Part shown: piece after piece, positions 7,902 through 16,191 of the stretch | Numbering within the stretch: position 1 is the first letter of the stretch | Layout of the letters: every line of letters starts with the position of its first letter | Source: Paenibacillus sp. DMB20 | Lineage (GTDB): Bacteria > Bacillota > Bacilli > Paenibacillales > Paenibacillaceae | Assembly (NCBI RefSeq): GCF_000987955.1 | Contig: NZ_LAZU01000018.1 | Location: 1-64,000 of the forward strand | Reading direction: 5' to 3' | Length of the DNA: 64,000 nucleotides | Translations under genes and position numbers: made by a program | The notes under the pieces: model-generated | What the model was told of the DNA's origin: nothing | Databases searched by the model: none | What the model saw: only the letters and a program-made list of their open reading frames with translations

Positions 7902-8103
7902 TGGAAACGATAGCTCCGCTTGCCGATAGGCTGTGGCTTGATATCCCACAAGGAGGACCATGCCGGACATCTATGCCTGGATTTTCAAGCAGGCAGGATG
8001 ACGAATGTGGAGCGGTTATGGATCGTTAAAGGGAGGCATCTTTGCAATGGGCAGGGGAAACGAAGTACAATTTGAATCATCCAAGGAATAGGAGGGCTAT
8101 CTG
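7902..8103 (+). other. Intergenic stretch with two tiny translatable frames
   Basis: AAGGAGG at 7949-7955 precedes an ATG at 7960 that opens a 13-residue peptide ending at 8001. Its stop overlaps (ATGA) a second frame, 7998-8075, of 25 residues. Neither resembles anything I know. They could be a leader peptide for phzF or remains of a decayed gene. Confidence 0.35.
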
Positions 8104-8898
8104 ATGAAAATTTATGTTGCCGATGCTTTTACCGACCAGCCGTACCATGGCAATCCTGCGAGGGTATGCATTATGCAAGCCGCTAAACCGGATTCCTGGA
8201 TGCAGCATATTGCCGCCGAAATGAATTTATCCGAAACGGCATTTTTGCTGGAACAGGGGGATTCCTACCGTTTACGGTGGTTTACTCCTAAAGCGGAGGT
8301 CGATTTATGCGGTCATGCGACGCTGGCCAGTGCGCATATTCTGTGGGAAAAAGGGCTGACGAACGAGGCTGAAATCCGGTTCACCACCAAGAGCGGACTG
8401 CTGACCGCCTCAAAACAGAAGGACGGTTGGATTTGCCTGAACTTCCCGCTGGAGCCGGAAAGCCCCTGTATTCCTCCCCAGGCGCTGATAGACGGATTGG
8501 GAACGGATTATGTTTACATCGGCAAAAACCGGATGGACTATCTGGTGGAGCTGGAAAGCGAAGAAATGGTTCGAAATCTGACCCCAGACTTTAACCTGTG
8601 GAAATCGGTTGAGGCAAGGGGCGTGATAGTCACAAGCAAAAGCGGCAGGGAAGGGGTGGATTTTGTTTCCCGCTGTTTTTACCCGGCGGTGGGAGTTAAC
8701 GAGGACCCGGTCACAGGCTCAGCTCATTGCTGTCTCGGCCCTTATTGGCAGAAACGGATGAACCGGAACGAATTGACCGCAAAACAAATCTCGGCCCGGA
8801 CAGGAACACTCAAACTAAAGGTGAACCCCGAAAGAATCGATATTATGGGACAGGCCGTAACCACATTATCGGGGACACTGGAAACTGAAACGAACTAG
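8104..8898 (+). CDS. PhzF-family isomerase/epimerase
   Basis: A 264-residue member of the PhzF/DapF-like fold. The N-terminal V-A-D-A-F-T-D...G-N-P-A-R-V-C is the family hallmark. The conserved glutamate that acts as acid/base in PhzF lies in N-L-S-E-T-A-F-L (about residue 45), and a second hallmark, F-T-P-K-A-E-V-D-L-C-G-H-A-T, follows. The C-terminal half repeats the fold with N-E-D-P-V-T-G-S-A-H. Homologs act in phenazine or other secondary metabolism, and many have no known substrate. The ATG is preceded by AGGAGG. A bidirectional terminator separates it from the convergent chemoreceptor. Confidence 0.85.
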   Translation: MKIYVADAFTDQPYHGNPARVCIMQAAKPDSWMQHIAAEMNLSETAFLLEQGDSYRLRWFTPKAEVDLCGHATLASAHILWEKGLTNEAEIRFTTKSGLLTASKQKDGWICLNFPLEPESPCIPPQALIDGLGTDYVYIGKNRMDYLVELESEEMVRNLTPDFNLWKSVEARGVIVTSKSGREGVDFVSRCFYPAVGVNEDPVTGSAHCCLGPYWQKRMNRNELTAKQISARTGTLKLKVNPERIDIMGQAVTTLSGTLETETN

Positions 8899-8974
8899 GA
8901 TATTTATTTCCAGGGAAATGGATAAATGGACAGGCGTTCCAAGCTGGCGGGGAACGCTCATCATACTATTTAGA

Positions 8975-9010
8975 AAGGCCATGCTTCCGGTGGAGAGCAT
9001 GGCCTTCGCT
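8975..9010. terminator. Bidirectional terminator between phzF and the chemoreceptor
   Basis: An 11-bp perfect stem, AAGGCCATGCT with AGCATGGCCTT, between two convergent genes. An A tract lies upstream and CGCTTTT downstream. Confidence 0.7.
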
Positions 9011-9018
9011 TTTAAAAT

Positions 9019-10269
9019 CTAAAACTTGAAAATATTAATGGTTTTTTGGAGCTGGAATACGGCCTCGGTCATGGCTTCAGCTTCCTCGGCCATTTTTTGG
9101 ATGGATTGGATCCCTTCTTTCATGGAGGCGGATACCTGCTCGGTTCCGGCGGCGGACTGCTGCGTAATCGCCGAAATATTCTGAATGGCAGCCGATATGC
9201 TTTGGGCGCTTTCCAGCATGGATTCGCTTTCCTTGGAGAAGGCCGATATTTCCTCGGTTATGTACTGCACGCTTTCAACGATCCTCATAAAAACCGCTTC
9301 GGCCTCGCGAATCATCTCCGTCTGCTGCCGGACGACCTCTTCATTAATTTTGATGTTCTGTCCCGCCAGCTTCACGTCTTGCTCGATGCTGCGTACCAGG
9401 TTGAACACTTCACGGGTGGAAGAGGTGGATTCCTCTGCAAGCTTCCGTACTTCATGGGCAACAACCGCAAACCCCGCGCCATGTTCGCCTGCCCGAGCCG
9501 CTTCAATGGATGCATTCAGCGACAAAAGATTCGTCTGTTCGGCCAGCTCCGAGATGGTTTCCGTTATTTTCGTAATTCCCTGGGCATTCTTGGATAGCGC
9601 TTCGATCGACTCGGCCACTTTTTCGGTAGCCGCAATATTCTTTTTCATGCCTTCGGACTGCTTGGTTACCGAAATCCGGCCCTGCTCCACCAAGCTAAGG
9701 GTTTCCAGGGAGCGCAAATTCATTTCCTTGGTGGATTCGGTGTAATTGCCGACCTTCTCTTCGATCTCCCGGATCGATCCGGTCATTTCAGCCACGTCTT
9801 CCGATATTTCATTGGCTCCCAGAGCCAGCTCGTTGGACGATTGGGAGACCTGGGTCATCACCTTGATCAGTTCCTGGTTTTTATCCGAAATATCTCGGCT
9901 CGACATGGTTACCTTGCGGGTGATTTCGGAAGTCTCCTGCAAAATTTTACGGAGCCTTTCCACCATGCTGTTAAAGGTACGGCTAAGATCCATCATCCCG
10001 CCGACTTCGTCCACCTTGAACGTAAAATCGCCTTTCGCGATTTTGGAAGAAACATTGGCAATATCCGAAAAAGAATCCGTAAGCGTTTTCTCGATGATGC
10101 GGGAAAGCGGGAATGTAAGCAGGGCGAGCACGGCTACCAATATAAGGCCGATGATGGTTTCGCCGAGTAAAATGAAGGTCACCAGCACGGGAATAGCAAA
10201 AAGAGCGGCAACCATGTAACATGAGGCGGTTATTTTACTTGAGAGCGGAAGCTTGTTGAACCAGGCCAT
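9019..10269 (-). CDS. Methyl-accepting chemotaxis protein lacking an extracellular sensor
   Basis: About 416 residues. The two N-terminal hydrophobic segments (about residues 12-60) are separated by only a few residues, so there is no periplasmic-type sensor domain. A HAMP linker follows, then a long coiled-coil signalling domain with the invariant hairpin tip [19 protein letters not shown]. Methylation-type heptads flank the tip. It may sense membrane state or cytoplasmic cues, as other sensorless receptors do. I start at the ATG at 10269, 11 nt after AAGGAGG; an ATG at 10290 would place that ribosome site inside the gene. Confidence 0.9.
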   Translation of the reverse strand: MAWFNKLPLSSKITASCYMVAALFAIPVLVTFILLGETIIGLILVAVLALLTFPLSRIIEKTLTDSFSDIANVSSKIAKGDFTFKVDEVGGMMDLSRTFNSMVERLRKILQETSEITRKVTMSSRDISDKNQELIKVMTQVSQSSNELALGANEISEDVAEMTGSIREIEEKVGNYTESTKEMNLRSLETLSLVEQGRISVTKQSEGMKKNIAATEKVAESIEALSKNAQGITKITETISELAEQTNLLSLNASIEAARAGEHGAGFAVVAHEVRKLAEESTSSTREVFNLVRSIEQDVKLAGQNIKINEEVVRQQTEMIREAEAVFMRIVESVQYITEEISAFSKESESMLESAQSISAAIQNISAITQQSAAGTEQVSASMKEGIQSIQKMAEEAEAMTEAVFQLQKTINIFKF

Positions 10270-10384
10270 AATTACAATGTCCTCCTTCAAGCATAGGATA
10301 TAATTACCATGATTATAGCATCGCTCGACAAAAGTAGATATATGGAATTATTTATGGTGATAAAATAGGCCTGATTATCTAAAA

Positions 10385-10430
10385 TGGAAGAAACCGCGGA
10401 AAGTGCGATGTAGTCGTACGCTTCCCGCGG
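10385..10430 (-). terminator. Putative terminator of the minus-strand methyltransferase
   Basis: On the minus strand CCGCGGGAAGCGTACG pairs imperfectly with CGCACTTTCCGCGG, followed by TTTCTT. It begins about 20 nt after the stop of the methyltransferase at 10451. Confidence 0.6.
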
Positions 10431-10450
10431 ATGTTTAGGAAAAGGCTGCA

Positions 10451-11173
10451 TTACTTTACGGCTTTAAATAAAGCGGAAGCAAGGTATTCCGTATTGTCCA
10501 GGATCATCCGGTCGTGCTGGAAAAGCGTTTCCCACAGCTTCAAATCGAGAAGAACGCCTTCGTCTCTTTGTTCAAACGTATCCAGGTGACGGATCTGCTC
10601 TTGTTTCATTTGCTCCGTAAAATGATTGTACTCCAGCGCCTCTTCCGATGAAAATCCGCTCGCAAGCAGACGCCTGCTCCACTCATCCCTGTCCATAAGA
10701 TGGGGAATACCGAAAAATTGCTCCAATTCCCTCTGCTGCTCTTGCGGCATCGGTTTGTCCAGAATCAATTCCCTGTCGTATAATACGCCTCCACGGTCCA
10801 ATATCCGGCAGTACTCGGATAACGAGGCGGATGCTTCCGTAAATACGGTGACCGACTCGGCAATCACGATATCAAATTGTCCATCGTCGAACGGGAGAGC
10901 ACAAACATCAGCCTTCAAAAAATCAACCTCAAGCCCCATGGCTTCGGAACGCATCAGCGCCTTATTCAGCATTGTGTCATTCAAATCGACAGCCGTTACC
11001 TTGTATCCCCGTTCCGCCAAATAACATGCGGTTCTGCCCGTGCCGCAGCCCACCTCAAGGATCCTGCTGCCAAGCGGGATGGATTCGTTTCGAAAAAGCC
11101 TTAGCGTCGCTTCGAACCCCCCAGGATGAGCGCTGCCCATCCCTAATTTTGATAGCATATGGATATAATTCAT
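10451..11173 (-). CDS. Class I SAM-dependent methyltransferase (Methyltransf_11 type)
   Basis: A 240-residue enzyme with motif I I-L-E-V-G-C-G-T-G-R-T-A, motif II V-T-A-V-D-L-N, the D-V-C-A-L-P-F-D-D-G-Q-F-D-I-V motif IV region, and a helical C-terminal cap. The substrate is unknown. The ATG at 11173 follows GGGGGA at a 9-nt spacing. The frame stays open 144 nt further upstream without a ribosome site, so the longer form is unlikely. It is divergent from the nucleotidyltransferase gene, with which it shares about 160 bp of upstream DNA. Confidence 0.8.
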   Translation of the reverse strand: MNYIHMLSKLGMGSAHPGGFEATLRLFRNESIPLGSRILEVGCGTGRTACYLAERGYKVTAVDLNDTMLNKALMRSEAMGLEVDFLKADVCALPFDDGQFDIVIAESVTVFTEASASLSEYCRILDRGGVLYDRELILDKPMPQEQQRELEQFFGIPHLMDRDEWSRRLLASGFSSEEALEYNHFTEQMKQEQIRHLDTFEQRDEGVLLDLKLWETLFQHDRMILDNTEYLASALFKAVK

Positions 11174-11333
11174 AAGGTTTGTTCCCCCAATCTTTACTTT
11201 AAAGCGCGTGTATAAGGGCAATCGTTTATTTACCATATGATCAAGGTACGTTTGGGGTTTTTCTGAATTTAATAAAAAGAGCCCTTTTTTAAGCAGGGCA
11301 AAAAGAAGATGTGGCACATTGGGGGAACGAATC

Positions 11334-12035
11334 GTGAGAAAAGAACCGATGGAAGTGGCCGAGCGCTTGATCCGCCGGGAATATCCGGATTGTTTGATCG
11401 CCGTGTTGGGCGGTAGTGCCGGAAGAGGCGAGCATAACGAGTTCTCCGATCTGGATATCGTGGTCGTGGACGACGAAGTGACGGATTCTTATGAGCGAAA
11501 GACGATAGAAGCAGAGGGCTGGGTTGTTGAATTGTTTTTTCTAAATCGTTCGGGATACCGGGAAATTTTTGATGAGGGGGTGATGGCCGCCAATCCGACC
11601 CTGCAGAGGATATTGGCCGAAGGAACGATAATCGTGTCCACTCCCGCAGGGATGGAGGTTAGGGAAGAGGCGAGAACGGATCTGGAATACGGGCCTTTGC
11701 CCCTGACCTCTTATGATCTGGATGCGGGCAGGTATATGATCACGGAGCATATGATGGACTTCAAGGGCGCGGACAAGTCGGGCGAGGTATGGTTTGCCGC
11801 CCAGAAGCTGACAACGCAGCTGAGCGAATTCCTGCTTAGAGCGAATAACCGTTGGATTGGGGAAGGGAAGGCGCTGTTCCGGATGCTGGCAGCTTTTGAT
11901 GCCAAGACAGCCGACGATCTCGAATATGCGCTGGAAATGCTGTACCGGCATGACCGGAGGAAAGAACTGCTGGAACTGGCAACCAGACTCTTGGAGCCTT
12001 ACGGGGGGCCTTATCTGGTGGGTTACGAAGAATAA
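11334..12035 (+). CDS. Nucleotidyltransferase-fold protein (MNT/Pol-beta type)
   Basis: About 233 residues. The Pol-beta superfamily signature is clear near the N-terminus: L-G-G-S-A-G-R-G-E-H, then S-D-L-D-I-V-V-V-D, i.e. G-S plus the D-x-D metal pair. The C-terminal half is helical, as in aminoglycoside nucleotidyltransferases and kanamycin-type folds. It may modify a small molecule or tRNA; nothing in the context decides. I start it at the GTG at 11334, 7 nt after GGGGGA; a TTG at 11319 lacks a ribosome site. Confidence 0.75.
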   Translation: MRKEPMEVAERLIRREYPDCLIAVLGGSAGRGEHNEFSDLDIVVVDDEVTDSYERKTIEAEGWVVELFFLNRSGYREIFDEGVMAANPTLQRILAEGTIIVSTPAGMEVREEARTDLEYGPLPLTSYDLDAGRYMITEHMMDFKGADKSGEVWFAAQKLTTQLSEFLLRANNRWIGEGKALFRMLAAFDAKTADDLEYALEMLYRHDRRKELLELATRLLEPYGGPYLVGYEE

Positions 12036-12091
12036 ATAAGGGGAACGGGCGCATGCCGTTGCGGAAGATCTGTCGCGGAATACATTAGTAT

Positions 12092-12106
12092 TGTGATTAT
12101 ATCACA
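12092..12106 (+). promoter_or_regulatory. CRP/FNR-like dyad upstream of the YjcZ peptide
   Basis: TGTGAT-TAT-ATCACA is a perfect 6+3+6 inverted repeat 30 bp before the small ORF. The half-site resembles CRP/FNR-family operators. Whether it is used is unknown. Confidence 0.4.
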
Positions 12107-12135
12107 CCAAACCAACAACTCAGGGAGGGATCTTC

Positions 12136-12231
12136 ATGAGCGGTTATAGCGGCGGCGTATGGGGTACGTCTGTTGGCATAATTTTGGTTCTGTTCATTCT
12201 GCTTGTAATCATTCTTGCTGCCTGGGTCTAA
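12136..12231 (+). CDS. YjcZ-family small sporulation membrane peptide
   Basis: A 31-residue peptide: a glycine-rich start (M-S-G-Y-S-G-G-V-W-G) followed by one continuous hydrophobic helix ending A-A-W-V. This is the composition and length of YjcZ-like peptides of Bacillales, which are made in sporulation and are of unknown function. AGGGAGG precedes the ATG at good spacing, and a strong terminator follows, so it is a monocistronic unit. Confidence 0.8.
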   Translation: MSGYSGGVWGTSVGIILVLFILLVIILAAWV

Positions 12232-12256
12232 CAGCCAGACTGACGGCGAGGCACAC

Positions 12257-12294
12257 AAAAACCGGCCTGTTGAATTCTCCAGGCCGGTTTTTTT
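12257..12294 (+). terminator. Intrinsic terminator of the YjcZ peptide gene
   Basis: AAACCGGCCTG pairs with CAGGCCGGTTT and seven T residues follow. It also faces the end of the convergent ykoF. Confidence 0.9.
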
Positions 12295-12302
12295 GCCGCT
12301 TA

Positions 12303-12905
12303 TCAGGGGATTTTCTTTGGAGAGGGACTGTTGGCGGAAATCACGGCGGTCATGACCAAATGTCCTTGTTCCGTTTCGAGCGCATTCAAAAAAGCGTCCT
12401 CCAACGTCTCAAACAGTTCGGACAAGGTTCCGTCGAGCCGCGAGGAATAATGAATGCCTTGTGTCAACGTTCCTTTTTGTTTGGCACGCTCGATTTCCTG
12501 GTATATCACATCCATATAATGATTAATCCCGAGCGGGTATAGCGAAAAATGACCGGCAGTCTCGATGTCTCCTGACAGGCCAATGTCAGCGTTGAGTTTC
12601 CGTTCATCTTCAGACATATGGACATCTCCTTGGCTGTCACCCGGGCAGCCGATCGAGAACGTTCCATTAAATACGGTATGCACGCCTGTGGCTGCGGTAA
12701 ACGCAAAAATGGCTCGGGTTACGTCGAAGACATGCTCGGCTTTTCCTCTTACGCATGTGCATAGATCATCGGTCTGGATCCACACCTTTTCCGTGTTTAC
12801 CTGTTTCAGGGCGCCGAGAATGATCTCAGCGAAATGGTCGCTCATGGGATAAACGGAAAACCGGCAGCCTGCGATGCGGCTGGAACCGCAGGAAAGATTG
12901 TTCAT
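12303..12905 (-). CDS. ykoF: YkoF-family thiamine/hydroxymethylpyrimidine-binding protein
   Basis: A 200-residue protein of the YkoF family: two ferredoxin-like repeats that in B. subtilis bind thiamine or HMP and are encoded with the ykoEDC ECF transporter. The repeat starts are visible as G-C-R-F-S-V-Y-P-M-S-D-H-F near residue 13 and A-G-H-F-S-L-Y-P-L-G near residue 115. The ATG follows AAGGAGG. Here the gene is alone: no ykoE, ykoD or ykoC lies nearby. Expression is controlled by the TPP riboswitch and terminator directly upstream on the same strand. Confidence 0.85.
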   Translation of the reverse strand: MNNLSCGSSRIAGCRFSVYPMSDHFAEIILGALKQVNTEKVWIQTDDLCTCVRGKAEHVFDVTRAIFAFTAATGVHTVFNGTFSIGCPGDSQGDVHMSEDERKLNADIGLSGDIETAGHFSLYPLGINHYMDVIYQEIERAKQKGTLTQGIHYSSRLDGTLSELFETLEDAFLNALETEQGHLVMTAVISANSPSPKKIP

Positions 12906-12935
12906 CGTTATAAACCTCCTTAAATGTTAGGAAAT

Positions 12936-12969
12936 AAAAAAAAACCGCACCCCGCGAAGAAGTGCAGTT
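12936..12969 (-). terminator. Riboswitch-controlled intrinsic terminator of ykoF
   Basis: On the minus strand ACTGCACTTC pairs, with G-U wobbles, to GGGGTGCGGT, and nine T residues follow. It lies between the TPP aptamer and the ykoF ribosome site, so thiamine pyrophosphate is expected to switch transcription off. Confidence 0.8.
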
Positions 12970-12997
12970 ATGCCTATAACGAAATAAACATAATTGC

Positions 12998-13080
12998 TTC
13001 ACTTCCCCACGCTAGTATGACCTAGATCGGGTAGTAAGGGTTGACGATGGCTCGTCTCTCAGCACGGGGCACCCCTAGTA
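12998..13080 (-). promoter_or_regulatory. TPP riboswitch (THI element)
   Basis: Read on the minus strand, the element has the conserved blocks in order: ACTAGGGGTGCCC, CTGAGA, ACCCTT, ACCCGATCTAGGTCA (the ACCTGATCTGG block) and CTAGCGTGGGGAAG. This is a full TPP aptamer. It sits about 95 nt before ykoF, with an intrinsic terminator between them. The remainder of the 13081-13251 interval holds no gene. Confidence 0.95.
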
Positions 13081-13251
13081 AAAGCGAATTGGGCTATGCG
13101 GTTATAACTTTTTTTAGCTTATATGAAATCGGAGGTATTGTAAACAGAATAAAAAAAATTAAACCAGTTTTAAACGGAACTATACTTTGATTTTAACCTC
13201 CGGCATTTATCATGAAAACAGCTTACATATGCAGTTGAGGAGGAAAACTTC

Positions 13252-14940
13252 ATGAAGAAAATTAAGCCGTCAATCCTGTTCCTGTCTGGGTTAGCCGTCC
13301 TGTTGTTAGCCGGGGAAGCGCCGTCAGCTTTTGCAGGATCAAACATCGCAAATGGAGATATAGTTAAACGGCCGCCGTCCGATCACGATTCGATATTCAT
13401 ACCACTGCGCCAAGCGGCAGAAGCTATTGGAGCTAAGGTTATATGGAATCAATCCGACGGCAGCGTCTCGGTCATTCGAGGTACGCAACAATGGCTGGTG
13501 AAGCCTGGGGAGAGGAATTCCGAGTTGAACGGTACCCCGTTCATAATGGAGAAGACGCCGAACCTCAGAAAAGGACAATTGTTTTTGCCGATTGCTACCC
13601 TTAATAAAGCTCTGAAGGTAAACATTAGTTGGAATCCGGAAACAGGTATTTCGATTGCACCATCCGATGTTACGACCAAAGGAAGCTATTTCATTCGATC
13701 GATCATGGAAGGAAGGGTACGGGAAGCATGGAACATGCTGAGCGCCGGCTTGCGCAAAACGATGTCGGAAGCGTCTTTGGTTCGGCTGGGGGAAGGATAT
13801 CAAGCTGCTTACGGTCGGCTTGATACGCTTCAGAACGTATCCCTCAGCCGGTCGGCCGTGCACCTTAATGCGCATTTGAGTTACGCTTTGCCTTCGGGAA
13901 GGAACTTGTCGATCGTGGTGCGATTCGATCACGACGGGAAAGTTGACGACCTGTTCATTCCGACGGTTTTTCCCGATACATACAAGCGGCCTGAATATGA
14001 CCGTCCTGAGGCATACATCGAACGAGAGGTAACCGTCGGTGAAGGGACATATGCGCTTCCGGGGACATTGACTATACCCAAAGGAAAAGGCCCCTATCCT
14101 GCCGTTGTACTCGTTCACGGATCAGGACCGAACGACCGCGACAATTCAATCGGAGGCTCCAAGGCATTCCGCGATTTGGCCGTCGGACTGGCTAATCATA
14201 ATATCGCCGTACTGCGTTACGAGAAACGAACAAGAGAGCATGCCGTAAAATCGGACGGGGCCTTCTTTACCGTTCAGGAAGAAACGGTCGACGATGCTCT
14301 TGCCGCAGTAAAGCGGCTCCGGCGCGATCCCCATATCGATGCGAAGCGGATATACGTGCTCGGACATAGCCAGGGCGGCATGCTCGTTCCACGTATCCTT
14401 GAACAGGATCGGACGGCATCCATCCATGGAGCACTTATAATGGCCGGCCCTTCCAGGCCGCTTGAGGATATCATGTTGTGGCAGTATGAGCATATGCTGG
14501 AACTTGTACGGAAGAATGGGGCGCCAAGCGAACAAGTGGCAGGCGTGGAAAAACAGCTTGAATTTTTCAAAACACAGTTTAGCTTGGTGAAGGACCCGAA
14601 ATTTTCGCCTGACAAGGGTTTGCCTGGTTTTCAATTGCCCCACCCCGAATGGTGGCACGACTTCCGCAATTACTACGGTGGTGAACTGGCCAAGAAACAA
14701 ACGATACCGATGTTGATTGCTCAAGGTGATAACGACATGCAGGTTAGTGCGGATAATCTGAACGGTTGGAAGAAAGCCCTCGCCAAGCGCTATAACGTTA
14801 CGTACAAGCTGTACCCCAAGCTTAACCATCTATTCGTGGCGTCGGATGCCGAATCGACGGGAGCCGAGTACATGCTGCCGGGAAACGTACCGTCCGGCGT
14901 GATTCAAGATTTTGCCGACTGGATCAATCAGCAGCCCTAA
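13252..14940 (+). CDS. Secreted alpha/beta hydrolase with copper-amine-oxidase-N and DUF3887-like modules
   Basis: A 562-residue exported protein. Residues 1-28 are a signal peptide (K-K-I-K, hydrophobic core, A-F-A-G). About 35-125 is a Cu_amine_oxidN1-type stalk common in Paenibacillus exoproteins (F-I-P-L-R-Q-A-A-E-A-I-G-A). About 145-235 resembles DUF3887 (R-E-A-W-N-M-L-S). From about 265 to the end is an alpha/beta hydrolase with H-G-S-G, nucleophile G-H-S-Q-G-G, acid D near Q-G-D-N-D and H in L-N-H-L-F. It is probably an esterase or peptidase-like hydrolase at the cell surface. The ATG lies behind GAGGAGG. It is monocistronic. Confidence 0.85.
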   Translation: MKKIKPSILFLSGLAVLLLAGEAPSAFAGSNIANGDIVKRPPSDHDSIFIPLRQAAEAIGAKVIWNQSDGSVSVIRGTQQWLVKPGERNSELNGTPFIMEKTPNLRKGQLFLPIATLNKALKVNISWNPETGISIAPSDVTTKGSYFIRSIMEGRVREAWNMLSAGLRKTMSEASLVRLGEGYQAAYGRLDTLQNVSLSRSAVHLNAHLSYALPSGRNLSIVVRFDHDGKVDDLFIPTVFPDTYKRPEYDRPEAYIEREVTVGEGTYALPGTLTIPKGKGPYPAVVLVHGSGPNDRDNSIGGSKAFRDLAVGLANHNIAVLRYEKRTREHAVKSDGAFFTVQEETVDDALAAVKRLRRDPHIDAKRIYVLGHSQGGMLVPRILEQDRTASIHGALIMAGPSRPLEDIMLWQYEHMLELVRKNGAPSEQVAGVEKQLEFFKTQFSLVKDPKFSPDKGLPGFQLPHPEWWHDFRNYYGGELAKKQTIPMLIAQGDNDMQVSADNLNGWKKALAKRYNVTYKLYPKLNHLFVASDAESTGAEYMLPGNVPSGVIQDFADWINQQP

Positions 14941-15047
14941 CGATAGTTCTCGTCAACCGTTTAAGGGACGTTACTCAATCGGCTTATATTCCCTCGCAAA
15001 AGCACTTTCGTTCTCTAAGAAGTTATTTCAATAGGAGCTTGTCAACA

Positions 15048-15078
15048 AAAAAGGCGCCGGGTTATCCCGGTGCCTTTT
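15048..15078. terminator. Terminator between the hydrolase and nitroreductase genes
   Basis: AAAAGGCGCCGGG and CCCGGTGCCTTTT form a tight stem with a TTAT loop, with A and T tracts on both sides of a convergent junction. Confidence 0.85.
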
Positions 15079-15088
15079 AAACTTAACA

Positions 15089-15694
15089 TTATTTAAATAC
15101 TTTCACGCGCTGTTCGAGCGGCTGAAATTCTTTGTCGCCAGGCTCGGCAGTCGGTTTTCCGAAAGGCATTTGAGCGATCAGTTTCCAGCTCTCAGGCAGA
15201 TTCCATTCGTTTCTTACTTTTTCGTCGATGAGTGGATTGTAGTGCTGAAGGGAGGCGCCGAGACCTTCGGCTTCCAAGGAGGTCCATACAACGAATTGGA
15301 GCATGCCGGAAGATTGCTGGGACCATACAGGGAAGTTGTCTGCGTAAAGCGCAAACTGTTCCTGAAGGTTTGCAATCACGTTGCTGTCTTCAAAGAAAAG
15401 GACTGTGCCGTAACCTGCACGGAAGGAAGCCATTTTTTGCGCGGTAGGAGCAAACTTCGCATCATCCCCGCCGACAACTTCCCTAAGTACGCCTTCGGTC
15501 AGATTCCAAAGCTTGTCGTGTTGTTCGCCAAGGAGTACAACGACGCGTGCGCTTTGAGAGTTGAAAGAAGACGGCGTGTATTTAACGGCCTCGTTAACAA
15601 TTTCCTGAATGCGCTCATCCGATATAACGGAATCTTTACTGATCCCATAGTAAGAGCGGCGGTTTTTTAAAGCGGAACTGAAATCTTTGGACAT
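15089..15694 (-). CDS. Nitroreductase-family FMN oxidoreductase (HBN1/YdfN-like)
   Basis: A 201-residue nitroreductase-fold enzyme that would use FMN and NAD(P)H to reduce quinones, nitro compounds or enals. The FMN-binding N-terminus R-R-S-Y-Y-G-I and the block Y-T-P-S-S-F-N-S-Q-S-A-R-V-V are typical of the HBN1/frm2-like branch. The C-terminal M-P-F-G-K-P-T-A-E-P matches too. The ATG is preceded by AGGAGG. A 13-bp dyad lies just upstream. It is monocistronic. Confidence 0.85.
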   Translation of the reverse strand: MSKDFSSALKNRRSYYGISKDSVISDERIQEIVNEAVKYTPSSFNSQSARVVVLLGEQHDKLWNLTEGVLREVVGGDDAKFAPTAQKMASFRAGYGTVLFFEDSNVIANLQEQFALYADNFPVWSQQSSGMLQFVVWTSLEAEGLGASLQHYNPLIDEKVRNEWNLPESWKLIAQMPFGKPTAEPGDKEFQPLEQRVKVFK

Positions 15695-15716
15695 AGCGAA
15701 ATACCTCCTGAAATAG

Positions 15717-15729
15717 TCATTTTAAATGA
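15717..15729 (-). promoter_or_regulatory. Operator-like dyad upstream of the nitroreductase
   Basis: TCATTT-T-AAATGA is a perfect 6+1+6 inverted repeat, about 22 bp before the start codon and upstream of its ribosome site. Related genes in Bacillus are often repressed by thiol- or quinone-sensing MarR/DUF24 regulators; the link is inference. Confidence 0.4.
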
Positions 15730-16041
15730 TCATCTGCTAAAAAGCATTTCCTGCCAACCGATGATTATGCATGAAGTGCCGGAACGAGAAAGAATTTCAC
15801 GTAATAATCGCTTGGGTTAAATTCACTTACAAAATGTTAGAGATGATCGATATGTAAGCATCTTAATATAACTAATTGCCGTTTGTCAAGGTTCTTCAAT
15901 CATTTTTTGGTCAAAATTAACCAAGCTTTTGATAAGAGGGCATTTTTCCCGGTACAGTTGAAAGCAAGAAAATAAGATCGTAAACGAGCTTTATTTTATG
16001 AACAATTGATGAACGTTTCGGGACCTTGTGAAAAATTTAAA

Positions 16042-16056
16042 TGATTTTGATTCTCA
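16042..16056 (+). promoter_or_regulatory. Candidate Fur box upstream of the yclN promoter
   Basis: TGATTTTGATTCTCA matches the 7-1-7 Fur consensus TGATAATnATTATCA at 11 of 14 positions. It lies just upstream of the -35 region. Confidence 0.5.
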
Positions 16057-16063
16057 ATTAGAC

Positions 16064-16092
16064 TTGTCGGGTTGAGAATGGGGTGTTATAAT
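16064..16092 (+). promoter_or_regulatory. Sigma-A promoter of the yclNOPQ operon
   Basis: TTGTCG, a 17-bp spacer and TGT-TATAAT (extended -10). The rest of the 15730-16191 interval has no gene. Confidence 0.75.
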
Positions 16093-16109
16093 TCAATACA
16101 GATCGCAAT

Positions 16110-16124
16110 TGATAATCAATCTCA
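16110..16124 (+). promoter_or_regulatory. Fur box downstream of the yclN promoter
   Basis: TGATAATCAATCTCA matches the Fur consensus at 12 of 14 positions and lies where a bound repressor would block early elongation. With the upstream site it brackets the promoter, so iron repression of the siderophore importer is expected. Confidence 0.75.
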
Positions 16125-16191
16125 TTGAGAGTGATAACGGCATTCCACCGGAACGCTCTGATAGTTGTATACCTGCATAGAAGGAAGAGCC

